Shown piece by piece: positions 1-8,500 of a stretch of 12,622 nucleotides of DNA (positions within the stretch are counted from its first letter, which is position 1; each line of letters opens with the position of its first letter). The notes beneath the pieces were generated by a model that saw nothing but the letters and a program-made list of their open reading frames with translations, ran no database searches and was not told the DNA's origin. The DNA comes from Devosia sp. Lineage in GTDB: Bacteria; Pseudomonadota; Alphaproteobacteria; Rhizobiales; Devosiaceae. The position numbers and the translations under genes were made by a program. The DNA lies in the NCBI GenBank assembly GCA_028290245.1, contig JAQGKG010000407.1, positions 1 through 12,622 of the forward strand, read 5' to 3'.

Positions 1-2
1 TC

Positions 3-1844
3 AACGCCCAAGGCCGCAAGATCGGTGTGCTGGCGCTGCAGCTCCCTTCGGAGCGGCTCGATGCCGTTGTCGGCGACCGCCGGGGCCTTGGCCAGTCTGG
101 CGAAGTCGTGATTGTCGGCTCCGATACGATGCTGCGCTCCGATTCCACCTTCACGGCCGACAATGACGCGCTGGTCACTCCCTTTGTCACGCCGGTGCTC
201 GATGCAGCGCTGGCCGGCACGCCGACCAACGGCGAAACCACGTCCTATCGCGCCACCGACATGCTGGTCGCGGCCGCACCCATCACCACTTTGGGCCAGC
301 CTTGGGCCGCCGTCGCTATCATGGCCACCGACGAGGTACTCGCACCGGTCACGAATATGCGCAACATGATGCTGGCGATCGGCGCTGGCCTTTTGGCGGT
401 CGTGGCCGCGCTGGGCCTGCTGTTTTCGCGCACCATCACCAAGCCGATCACCCGCCTGACCGACACCATGGAAGCCCTTGCCAAGGGTGACCTCGAAGTC
501 GAAGTGCGTGGCGCCGACCGCACCGACGAGCTGGGCGCCATGGCCCGTGCTGTCGAAGTGTTCCGCGAAAGCGGCCAGAAGGTCGCCCAGATGACCGAGG
601 CGGAAGCCGCCCAGGTGCTGGCCAACCAGGCCGAACGTGCGCGCATGATGGAGAGCCTGCAGCGCGCCTTCGGCAATGTGGTCGACGCCGCTATTGCCGG
701 TGACTTCAGCCGCCGCGTCGATGCCGAATTCCCCGATGCCGAACTCAATACGCTGGCCCGTTCGGTCAATTCCCTGGTCGAAACCGTCGATCGCGGCCTC
801 TCGGAAACCGGCTCCGTGCTGGCGGCTCTTGCCGATACAAACCTGACCCAGCGCGTGCGCGGCGATTACGAAGGCGCCTTTGCCCGCCTCAAGACCGACA
901 CCAACGCCGTGGCCGAAAAGCTCGGCGAAATCCTTGGGCAACTGCGCACGACCTCTGGCGCGCTCAAGACCGCTACCGGCGAAATCCTAGCGGGTGCCAA
1001 TGACCTCAGCGAGCGTACCACGCGCCAGGCCGCCACCATCGAGGAAACCTCGGCGGTGATGGAAAAGCTGGCCGGCACCGTGCTCGACAATGCCAAAAAA
1101 GCCGAAGCGGCCAGCGTGCAGGCCAAATCGGTCTCGGCCGCCGCGGAAGAGGGCGGTCACGTGATGGCGCAGGCCACCGACGCGATGGATCGGATCACTG
1201 CGTCTTCTGCGAAGATTTCCAACATCATCGGCTTGATCGATGACATCGCCTTCCAGACCAATTTGCTGGCACTGAATGCTTCCGTCGAAGCGGCGCGCGC
1301 CGGTGATGCCGGCAAGGGCTTTGCTGTCGTCGCCGTGGAAGTGCGCCGCCTTGCGCAATCGGCCGCCTCGGCTTCCGCCGATGTGAAGGTGCTGATCGAG
1401 CAGTCGGCCAATGAAGTGCGGGGCGGCTCGCGCCTCGTCGCAGACGCCTCTGCCAAGCTGACCGGCATGCTCGACGCCATCCGTGACAATACCACGGCGC
1501 TCGAAGCCATCTCGCGCGATAGCCGCGCCCAGGCCAGCGGCATCGACGAGGTCAATGTCGCCGTCCGCCAGATGGACGAAATGACCCAGCATAACGCCGC
1601 GCTGGTTGAACAAACCAATGCGGCCATCGAACAGACCGAAGCGCAGGCCAGCGAACTCGATCGGATCGTCGATATCTTCACCATCGATGAACAGTCGGCA
1701 CGGGTCGCGCCACGCGCCGTGACCAAGCCGGCTCCGGCCCAAGGCATTCGCGGCATGCAGGACAAGCTCAAGGCGGTGGCCGGGACCTATCTACGCCGCG
1801 GCAATGCGGCTCCGGCGGTGACCAAGGACTGGGCGGAGTTTTGA
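3..1844 (+). CDS. Methyl-accepting chemotaxis protein, 5'-partial
   Basis: The reading frame is open to the left edge, so the true start and first membrane helix lie outside; 613 residues are visible. Numbering from the GTG at 27, residues 1-110 look like the membrane-proximal part of a periplasmic Cache sensor (LGQSGEVVIVGSD, then a VAAAPITTLGQPWA strand pair). A membrane helix spans about 112-134. A HAMP domain follows at about 135-185, with two further HAMP-like units at about 206-255 and 256-303. The signalling coiled coil has the conserved hairpin tip at about 405-436 (IAFQTNLLALNASVEAARAG), which contacts CheA and CheW. Candidate methylation stretches are near TIEETSAVMEKL and in the distal helix near AALVEQTNAAIEQ. 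The last five residues, DWAEF, fit the xWxxF CheR-docking pentapeptide. The protein should control flagellar switching through CheA. The ligand cannot be read from this fragment. Confidence 0.95.
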   Translation, partial: NAQGRKIGVLALQLPSERLDAVVGDRRGLGQSGEVVIVGSDTMLRSDSTFTADNDALVTPFVTPVLDAALAGTPTNGETTSYRATDMLVAAAPITTLGQPWAAVAIMATDEVLAPVTNMRNMMLAIGAGLLAVVAALGLLFSRTITKPITRLTDTMEALAKGDLEVEVRGADRTDELGAMARAVEVFRESGQKVAQMTEAEAAQVLANQAERARMMESLQRAFGNVVDAAIAGDFSRRVDAEFPDAELNTLARSVNSLVETVDRGLSETGSVLAALADTNLTQRVRGDYEGAFARLKTDTNAVAEKLGEILGQLRTTSGALKTATGEILAGANDLSERTTRQAATIEETSAVMEKLAGTVLDNAKKAEAASVQAKSVSAAAEEGGHVMAQATDAMDRITASSAKISNIIGLIDDIAFQTNLLALNASVEAARAGDAGKGFAVVAVEVRRLAQSAASASADVKVLIEQSANEVRGGSRLVADASAKLTGMLDAIRDNTTALEAISRDSRAQASGIDEVNVAVRQMDEMTQHNAALVEQTNAAIEQTEAQASELDRIVDIFTIDEQSARVAPRAVTKPAPAQGIRGMQDKLKAVAGTYLRRGNAAPAVTKDWAEF

Positions 1845-1850
1845 TCGGTC

Positions 1851-1922
1851 TTACGCGCTGACTTGGCCTCTCCCGTCGAGGGGGAGGTGCTGGGCATTGA
1901 GCCCAAGTCCAATCAGCGCTAA
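1851..1922. repeat. Nested intergenic inverted repeat
   Basis: This palindrome fills most of the gap between the chemoreceptor and folC. The inner hairpin pairs CCTCTCCC (1867-1874) with GGGGGAGG (1880-1887) around a GTCGA loop, giving eight pairs of which one is G-T. Outside it, CTTGG (1862-1866) pairs with CCAAG (1903-1907). GCGCTGA (1855-1861) then pairs perfectly with TCAGCGC (1913-1919), and TTA pairs with TAA beyond a one-base bulge. No T-run follows the stem, so it is not a classical intrinsic terminator. It resembles the short GC-rich palindromic intergenic repeats found in many alphaproteobacterial genomes. It could protect the 3' end of the chemoreceptor mRNA, attenuate read-through into folC, or simply be a dispersed repeat. 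Confidence 0.6.
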
Positions 1923-1952
1923 CCCATCGGTTCCTCCTGTTCGGACCAAGCC

Positions 1953-3245
1953 ATGTCCCGTACCGATGCCATTCTGAAGCGCCTGTCGCAGTTGCATCCC
2001 AAGCTAATCGATCTCAGCCTTGACCGCATGCTGCCCTTGCTGGCCGAACTGGGCGATCCGCAGGACCATCTGCCGCCGACCATTCACGTGGCGGGGACCA
2101 ATGCCAAGGGCTCGACCATCGCCCACCTGCGGGCCTTCCTCGAAGCCGCCGGCAAGAGCGTCCATGTCTATAATTCGCCGCATCTGGTGCGGTTTAACGA
2201 GCGCATTCGACTGGCTGGCACGCTGGTCGATACCCGCCGGCTCAATGCTACGCTGGAGCGCGTCGAGACGGCCAACGCCGGGCGGCCGATAACTTTTTTC
2301 GAGATCACCACGGTTGCGGCCTTCCTGCTTTATGCCGAAACACCGGCCGATTACCTGCTGCTCGAAACCGGCATGGGCGGCACCTACGACACCACCAATG
2401 TGGTGAAGCATCCGCTCGGCACCGTGATTACTCCGATCGACCTCGACCATCAGGCCTTTCTCGGCAACACCGTCGCCGAGATTGCGGTCAGCAAGGCTGG
2501 CATTTTCAAGCGTGGCAGCATGGCAGTCATCGGGTTACAGCGCGACGAAGCCCGTCCGGTGCTGGATCGTGCGGCGCGCCGGCTGGGCATAACGCCGGTC
2601 TGGCAGGGGGAGGATTTCCACGGCTCGCGCCAGGATGGACGGCTGGTGTTTCAGGATGAGGACGGCTTGCTCGATTTGCCGCCGCCGGCGCTCTTAGGAG
2701 CACATCAGTTCGACAATGCGGCTCTCGCCATTGCCGCCTGCCGGCACTTTAGGCTGCCTGTCGACAATGCCGCCTTCGAGCGTGGACTGCGCAATGTTAC
2801 CTGGCCGGCGCGGCTCATGCCGCTGCATGGCAAGTTGCGTGACCTGCTGCCTGCAGGTGCTGAGCTGTGGCTCGATGGCGGGCACAACGCGCATGGCGCG
2901 GCGGCTCTGGCCGTGGCGTTGGCGGAGATGAATGCGCGCCGCAAAGCGCCATTAGTGCTCATCATGGGCATGATGAACACTCGCGCCCCGGCGGATTTCC
3001 TCGCGCCGTTCAAGGGACAGGTGAGCGAGGTGCTGACGCTTACCATTCCCGGCGAAGCCAATGCGCACAGTGCCGATTTCATCGCCCGTGAGGCCCGCAA
3101 GATGGGCTTTGCGGCGCGCCCAATGCGCTCGGTGGTGACGGCACTGAAAGCCGCCGCCGAATTACCGGACGCTCGCGTGCTGATCTGCGGTTCGCTGTAT
3201 TTAGCCGGCGATGTGCTGGCGCGGAACGGTACGCCGCCGGACTAG
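1953..3245 (+). CDS. folC: Bifunctional dihydrofolate synthase / folylpolyglutamate synthase
   Basis: FolC is a cytoplasmic Mur-ligase-type enzyme that adds glutamate to dihydropteroate to make dihydrofolate, and then extends folates with further glutamates using ATP. The 430-residue length is normal. The P-loop reads GTNAKGS at 48-54 (the family usually has GTNGKGS). The folate-binding stretch NSPHLVRFNERI is at 74-85, LETGMGGTYDTTNV at 137-150, and the D-H plus SKAGIFK block at 164-186 carries the lysine expected to be carbamylated. GAHQFDNAALA at 249-259 and DGGHN at 308-312 mark the central and C-terminal ligase domains, with GSLYLAGD near the end. ATG 1953 fits the usual N-terminus, although only a weak GGA stands in for a Shine-Dalgarno. 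The gene is convergent with the GH3 gene and their stop codons overlap. Whether it performs both reactions is inferred from the class. Confidence 0.97.
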   Translation: MSRTDAILKRLSQLHPKLIDLSLDRMLPLLAELGDPQDHLPPTIHVAGTNAKGSTIAHLRAFLEAAGKSVHVYNSPHLVRFNERIRLAGTLVDTRRLNATLERVETANAGRPITFFEITTVAAFLLYAETPADYLLLETGMGGTYDTTNVVKHPLGTVITPIDLDHQAFLGNTVAEIAVSKAGIFKRGSMAVIGLQRDEARPVLDRAARRLGITPVWQGEDFHGSRQDGRLVFQDEDGLLDLPPPALLGAHQFDNAALAIAACRHFRLPVDNAAFERGLRNVTWPARLMPLHGKLRDLLPAGAELWLDGGHNAHGAAALAVALAEMNARRKAPLVLIMGMMNTRAPADFLAPFKGQVSEVLTLTIPGEANAHSADFIAREARKMGFAARPMRSVVTALKAAAELPDARVLICGSLYLAGDVLARNGTPPD

Positions 3246-4912
3246 TATTTTCCCTGCTCGCTGCCGACGAAGGGGTCAATCGGGCTGGTGCCAGAAAAGG
3301 CCTGGCGGCCCATGATGGCTTCGAGCACGGCGGCCTGCATGGCTTCGCTGGAGCCGTAGGCGTTGATATAGGCCGGTACGCGCGGTGCGTCGTAGAGGTA
3401 ATAGGGATAGCCGAACGAAATCATCAGCACCGGCATATCGTGCCACATCCGTTGCATGGCGCCGAATACCGAGCCGGTCAGCTTCATCCAATCGATGAAA
3501 ATGCGGCTGCGGGTGAGCAGGGTTTCCTCCGCAAACAGATACAGCACGAGGTCGAAATCTTTGGGATTGAGCGTCGCGTCCGGGGTGAACAGGGTGACCT
3601 CAAAGCCCTCCTTTTCCAGCCGTTGCGGCAGGCTGAGCGGCAATGGATGCGGCACGAAGGGCAGCACCACGCCGCCCGAATAGACCAGCACGCGCTTGGT
3701 CTTGCTCGGTGACAGCGGCAGCACGCCCCGGATATCCTTGACCAGCGTCGGCACACGGGCGGTGGCGCGCTCGGCGATGATGTGACTTTCCTCGGTCGCC
3801 ACGACCAGCCGGGCGCTCTCGATGTTCGGCTCCGGCCGCTCCTTGTGAAGCCCCAGGGCGGCCTTGAGTGCCAGCACGCGGGTGACAGCAGCGTCGACGC
3901 GCTCTTGGGTCAGGCGGCCGTCCGCAACGGCCTTGACCAGCCGCATCAGGTCGCCATTGGCATCGTCGCTGAACAGGATGACGTCGCAGCCCGAAATGAT
4001 GACCTGCGGCAGCACTTCGTCGCGCGGGCCCCAATCGCCCATACCGGCCATCGGCGTGGCATCGGAAACGACGAGGCCATTGAAACCCATCTCGCGTCGC
4101 AACAGGTCTTCATTGAGTAGCCGGCTCAGCGATGCGGGGCGATAGGCCTCGGCGCCAGCCCCAGGATCGAGCGCCAGCACATAGGATGGCAGCGCTATAT
4201 GCGCCGACATGACGCTCAGAACGCCATTTGCGATGGCCTTGCGATAGAGCCGGCCAAAGCTGGCCTCCCACTCGGGCATGGAGAGCGGATTGACTGTGGT
4301 CACCAGATGTTGGTCGCGGTCATCATAGCCTTCGCCGGGCCAGTGCTTGATGGTGGCGGCGACGCCATTGGACTGGAACGCGGCGATCTGCGCCAGCGCG
4401 TGGCGCTCGATCCTATCGATGTCGCTGCCATAGGAGCGGGTGCCGACAATTGCGCTGCGCCATGCGGCGTTGATGTCGATGACCGGCGTAAAGCTCCAGT
4501 TGAGCCCGACGGCACTGGCTTCCCTCGCCATGATAGTCGAGACGGCAGTGGTGGCTTCGACGTCGTCGATCGCCGCCAGCCCGAGCGGGTTTGGGACCGA
4601 CGTGCCGAACGGCAGGCTCATCCGGCTACCCTCGAGATCGGCACTGACCAACAGCGGAATGGCGCTCAACGTGCCGAGGTCGCGGGCCAGGTTGATCTCG
4701 GCAAACAGGTCGTCGGAATAAATCCGGGTTATGCCGCCCGGCTTGAAGCTGCGCACAGTCTCGGCCGTCTCTTCGGGCGTGCCACGCGCCAGCAGCACGA
4801 ACAGCTGGGCGAGCTTGTCTCGTGGACTGAGGCCATCACGCGTCGCGGCAACCCAAGCCAGCGCCTCGTCATCGAGATTGAACGGGGCAGCGCTGAGATC
4901 AATTGGGGCCAA
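3242..4912 (-). CDS. Glycoside hydrolase family 3, NagZ-like beta-N-acetylhexosaminidase
   Basis: I place the start at TTG 4912 because GGAGGA lies six bases upstream; the open frame runs back to another TTG at 4969 that has no such site. This gives 556 residues. The N-terminal TIM barrel (about 30-350) has SADLEGSRM at 90-98, FTPVIDIN at 141-148, KHWPGEG at 189-195 and a D-x-H pair (D200, H202). That pair matches the NagZ Asp-His acid/base dyad, although the family's usual PGHGD loop is changed. The nucleophile should be D284 in VVSDATPM. Residues about 390-556 form a second alpha/beta sandwich domain, as in Bacillus NagZ and unlike the short proteobacterial NagZ (about 340 residues). There is no signal peptide, so it is probably cytoplasmic. 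Removal of beta-linked GlcNAc from peptidoglycan fragments is the best guess; another beta-glycosidase activity is possible. Confidence 0.9.
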   Translation of the reverse strand: MAPIDLSAAPFNLDDEALAWVAATRDGLSPRDKLAQLFVLLARGTPEETAETVRSFKPGGITRIYSDDLFAEINLARDLGTLSAIPLLVSADLEGSRMSLPFGTSVPNPLGLAAIDDVEATTAVSTIMAREASAVGLNWSFTPVIDINAAWRSAIVGTRSYGSDIDRIERHALAQIAAFQSNGVAATIKHWPGEGYDDRDQHLVTTVNPLSMPEWEASFGRLYRKAIANGVLSVMSAHIALPSYVLALDPGAGAEAYRPASLSRLLNEDLLRREMGFNGLVVSDATPMAGMGDWGPRDEVLPQVIISGCDVILFSDDANGDLMRLVKAVADGRLTQERVDAAVTRVLALKAALGLHKERPEPNIESARLVVATEESHIIAERATARVPTLVKDIRGVLPLSPSKTKRVLVYSGGVVLPFVPHPLPLSLPQRLEKEGFEVTLFTPDATLNPKDFDLVLYLFAEETLLTRSRIFIDWMKLTGSVFGAMQRMWHDMPVLMISFGYPYYLYDAPRVPAYINAYGSSEAMQAAVLEAIMGRQAFSGTSPIDPFVGSEQGKY

Positions 4913-4918
4913 GGCACG

Positions 4919-4924
4919 TCCTCC
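4919..4924 (-). promoter_or_regulatory. Shine-Dalgarno deciding the TTG start of the GH3 gene
   Basis: On the minus strand GGAGGA is followed by the six bases CGTGCC and then TTG at 4912. It is the only strong ribosome-binding site near the 5' end of this reading frame, and it makes the 19 upstream in-frame codons unlikely to be translated. Confidence 0.8.
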
Positions 4925-5128
4925 GGGAAGTCTTTTGTTTTGTGATCTTCTAGCAGACGATCGTGGCAAAAGCAGCGGCTTGGCGCGCCAAAGAGCCAGT
5001 CGCTCACAGGGTTGCCGTCATCGGGAGAGCATGGAGCGGGCGTGGCGTGCGGGGATATGATTCAGGAGCGCCTGACCAAGGCTCCGACTCCCCTGACGGG
5101 CGAAGCGGTCAGAAATGGCCGCACAAAC
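4925..5128. other. Gene-free gap between trxA terminator and GH3
   Basis: I find no convincing gene in this stretch. It should hold the promoter of the GH3 gene, but I cannot see a good -35/-10 pair on the minus strand. Between 5062 and 5112 there are small palindromes built on CTGA: TCAGG-AGCG-CCTGA at 5062-5075, and CTGACC at 5072-5077 facing GGTCAG at 5107-5112. These may be a decayed hairpin or repeat. Confidence 0.4.
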
Positions 5129-5162
5129 AAAAACACCGCCGAGTTGCCCTGGCGGTGTTTTT
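5129..5162 (-). terminator. Intrinsic terminator of trxA, bidirectional in form
   Basis: AAAAACACCGCC (5129-5140) and GGCGGTGTTTTT (5151-5162) form a perfect 12-pair stem around a ten-base loop. Read on the minus strand it lies 19 bases past the trxA stop and the stem runs into a TTTTTGTTTG tract, which is a textbook rho-independent terminator. The A-run on the other side gives a T-run on the plus strand as well, so it could stop transcription from both directions. It separates the murU-like/addB/addA/trxA unit from the GH3 gene. Confidence 0.93.
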
Positions 5163-5181
5163 CAAATTTCTACGCGTAAAA

Positions 5182-5505
5182 TTAGGCGGCGTGGCTCTCG
5201 AGCCACTTGGTGAGGCCTGCCTTAGGGGTGCCGGCACCGATCTTCATGTCGGCAGCTTCGCCGCCCTTGAACAGGATCATGGTCGGGATCGAGCGGACGC
5301 CATACTTGGAGGTCGTCGAGGGATTCTCGTCGATGTTCAGCTTGACGATCTTGACCCGTCCGGCCAGCTCAGTCGAAAGCTCATCGAGCACGGGTGCGAT
5401 TGCGCGGCACGGCCCGCACCATTCTGCCCAGAAATCCACGAGTACGGGCTCTTTGGAGTTGAGGACTTCCTCGCCGAAATTGGCGTCGGAAACGTGAGTA
5501 GTCAT
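5182..5505 (-). CDS. trxA: Thioredoxin
   Basis: This is a complete 107-residue cytoplasmic thioredoxin, which reduces protein disulfides and is itself reduced by thioredoxin reductase with NADPH. The redox site WCGPC is at 29-33 after the typical VLVDFWAE strand, and the conserved cis-proline is P74 in SIPT. The LNIDENPSTTSKYGVRSIPT stretch and the C-terminal helix are standard. ATG 5505 is preceded by AAAGG eight bases away. The gene lies 78 bases downstream of addA on the same strand and ends at a strong terminator, so it is probably the last gene of the addB-addA unit. Its own promoter in the 5506-5583 gap is possible, but no clear boxes are visible. A core thioredoxin is far more likely than a specialised one, because there is no signal peptide or extra domain. 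Confidence 0.98.
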   Translation of the reverse strand: MTTHVSDANFGEEVLNSKEPVLVDFWAEWCGPCRAIAPVLDELSTELAGRVKIVKLNIDENPSTTSKYGVRSIPTMILFKGGEAADMKIGAGTPKAGLTKWLESHAA

Positions 5506-5583
5506 GGTTGTTGCCTTTGGGTTGAAAGCGGCGGTCTCTGTGCGCCTAAAGCTGGGTAGAGTCTAGTCTCGGGACAAGCACAC

Positions 5584-8500
5584 TCACCGCATGGTGAAGC
5601 CCCTGGTCGCCGCCGCAAGCATGTCAGAGGGAAGAAACATCAATGATTCCAGTTGTGTCCAAAGAATCGCCGCGCGCACGTCTCGTCCGGGGAACAGCTG
5701 ACCTGCAACCAACGCATATAATCCGAGCTGGGTTAGATAGTTCCCCGGCACGTCGCTTGCATCCGTTGGCACCGACGCATCGGACTTGTAGTCGATCACC
5801 GTTACACCGGTCTCGTCAATGACCATCCGATCCATTCTACCGTTCAGGCGAATGTCTTTCCCATCGCGCTTCGCGTCGAGCATGAAAGGCACTTCGGCGC
5901 GGCTGTTGGCGCCAAAATAGGCTGCGAGTTCGGGCCGGTCGAGAATGGCGATTGCCTTGGCGCCGATAGCCGCGTGGTTGTGAGGCATATCGGGCAGCAA
6001 AGCCAGCAGCGCCTTGGGCACGATGTCGGGCCACAAAGCGCGATCGATACCGCCCAGATGCTGCAGCATCGCATGCAGCGCAATGCCCTCGCGCCGCGCC
6101 GTCTCGGCCTCGCGCACCTGTTCGGCCAAGGTATCCAGCGATAGCAAGCGCGAGACGTGACCACGCGCGTTCGATGGCGAGACTTCCTCGACTAAGGTGG
6201 GACCGGGCACCGGTTGCAGCAGCAGCGGTTGCATGGTTAAGACGGTCGTTGGCGCCTTGGGGGTCACGGCGGCGGGTGCTACGCGCTGGCGCGGATAAAT
6301 CAGACTGGTCTCGCGGCCGTTACTATCAAGCAGGCGTTCGGCCAGTGGGCGCAATGTGGTTTCGATGGCTTCATACCAACTTCCGGCCAATTGCTTGCCG
6401 GCGTCGGAGCCGGGCGTCAGCGTGCCGGTGACATAGAGCTCATCCTCGGCACGGGTCATGCCGACATAGAGCCGGCGCCAGTATTCGGCGAGGATATTGT
6501 CATCGACCACCTGCTTCAGCGGCAGGGTACTGGACAGGTGTCCCGCTTGGCCGCTGGCATGGATCAGCAGCGGCCCGGGCGCATCGGCGATGACATAGAC
6601 CGATTTGCCGACCATTTGCGGCCGTGGCTTGGTCGCGGCGTCGGCGAGGATGACGATGGGCGCTTCGAGGCCCTTGGCCCCATGCACCGTCATCACCCGC
6701 ACGCCGCCGCCGGCTTCCGGCAGCTCGCGCTTGATGGTGCCCTGCCGCTGTCGCATGCTGGAAACGAAGCCTTGCAACGAGGGCTGGGTGCCCTGCTCAT
6801 GCTTGAGCGCCAGCGACAGCAATTCGGCAAATACATCGTCCACTTCATTGCCCAGCCGGGCATGAAAGCGCTTCAGCCCGCCCTCGGCATAGAGCACCTG
6901 CGACAGGAATTCGAAGGGACGTTCGAAATCGAGCTCGCTGCGCCAGCGGGCGAGGCGCGCATAGGCATCGGCGCAACTCGGCAGAGTGCATTGCGCCAGC
7001 GCCTGCCACAGCGTTTCGCCTTTGGGCCGCGGCTGCGCCACCGTGAGCAGATCGTCCTCGCTGACATCAAATAGCGGCGAGCGCAGCAGGGCGGCCAGTT
7101 GCAAGTCATCGGCGGTATTGAGCAACACGTCGCACAGAGCCAGCATGTCCATTACGGCGATATGGCCGGTGACCTTGAGCCGGTCGGCACCCGGCGTCGG
7201 CAAGCCGGCCAGCCGCAGGGCTCGGATGATTTCCTGGAACAACGCGCCGCGGGATTGCACGAGAATCAGCACGTCATCAGCGCTGATGATGCGGCCGCGT
7301 CCGGTCAGCGGTCGGCGCGCAGTGATCCATTGCTTGATCTCACTGGCGATGCGGGCCGCCACCTGGCGCGGCGCTGTCTGTTCGGTTTCGAGCGCCGTGG
7401 TCGGCCATTCACTGCCGGGCGGCGCATCGGCGGCCTGCTGCAGCGGCGGCCACAGCGTGACGCTGCCGCCGAGCATGGTGCGGGCGGTATCGTGATGCAC
7501 CGGCTCGGTTTCGAGCAAAGCCGACTGGATCGCTGGATTGGCGCTGACCAGATCCACCGCTTCGAGAATTTCGGGCAGGGTGCGGAAACTGGTGCGCAGC
7601 GGCACCGGCTCGAACAGCGCATCGACCTGCGCCGCCCGCTGGCGGTATTGCCGGCCGGTCTCGCCGAACAACGCTGGATCGGCGCCCTGGAAGGAATAGA
7701 TCGACTGCTTCTGGTCGCCCACCGCAAACAGCGAGCGCGGCCGCTGCACCGCGCCGGCCCCGGCGAAATACTCGTCAGCTATGGCCTGCACCACGCGCCA
7801 CTGCTCGCCGTTGGTGTCCTGGCTTTCATCGACCAGGATGTGATCGATGGCGGAGTCCAGCTTGTAACGTACCCATTCGCCGGATTCGTGGCTGAACAGG
7901 TCAGCCAGCTTTTCCACCAGATCGTCGAAATCCAGCAACGAGCGGGCACGCTTGCGGTTTTCATATTGCCGGGCCACCGCCATGACGATGTCGAGCAGCG
8001 CCTCGCTGCGGGCCACCAGCGCTGCGGCACGGCGGCTTTCGCCGAGGGCAGCAAGACGCTCGGCCTCGGCGATCAGCGTATCAGCAAGGGTTGGATCGGC
8101 GGTGGTGATTGCTTTGACCGGGAAGCGGGCCGGCACGGTTTCGTCGGCGGTCAGGAAAGCGCGCATCCAGCCTTCGGGTGACGGATTGTCCTGATCGAGC
8201 GCCGCCAGCTTATCCTCTAGGCTGCGATTGCCGCCTTTGGGCGGGCAGATGGTGAACAGCTGGGTGATCTCGCCCGGCCCGACCAGCCGCTTGCCGATGA
8301 TTGCGGCATTGAGTTCGGCGAGAGTCAGCGTGGGTCCGACCAGCTTGCGCAAGTTAGCCTTGGCGCGCTCGGCATCCGCCAGCACGGCCTTGAGCTTGCG
8401 CCCATCGGCGAGTGCCGCGTCAATGGAAGTGCGGATCTGGTCGTCGCTCAACGTCTCGAACAGCGTTTCGACTGCACCCTCGGCTCCGATGCCCTGCGCC

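Noticed and set aside
987..1742. A 251-codon open frame on the minus strand, antisense to the chemoreceptor
   Set aside because: It is opposite the highly conserved signalling domain. Its His/Gly/Arg-rich translation is typical of a reversed coding sequence.
1897..1925. Possible folC promoter: TTGAGC, 17 bases, TAACCC
   Set aside because: The spacing is right but the -10 box matches poorly and the site falls in the palindrome arm, so it is too weak to annotate.
4199..4945. A 248-codon plus-strand frame opposite the GH3 gene that runs past its start
   Set aside because: It has no recognisable domain, and almost all of it is antisense to the catalytic barrel.
5506..5583. Possible trxA promoter (CTTGTC followed by CAGCTT on the minus strand)
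   Set aside because: The -10 match is poor. trxA may simply be co-transcribed with addA.
7099..8181. A 360-codon open frame on the plus strand, antisense to addA
   Set aside because: It covers conserved helicase motifs on the other strand and shows no motif of its own, so it is a shadow frame.
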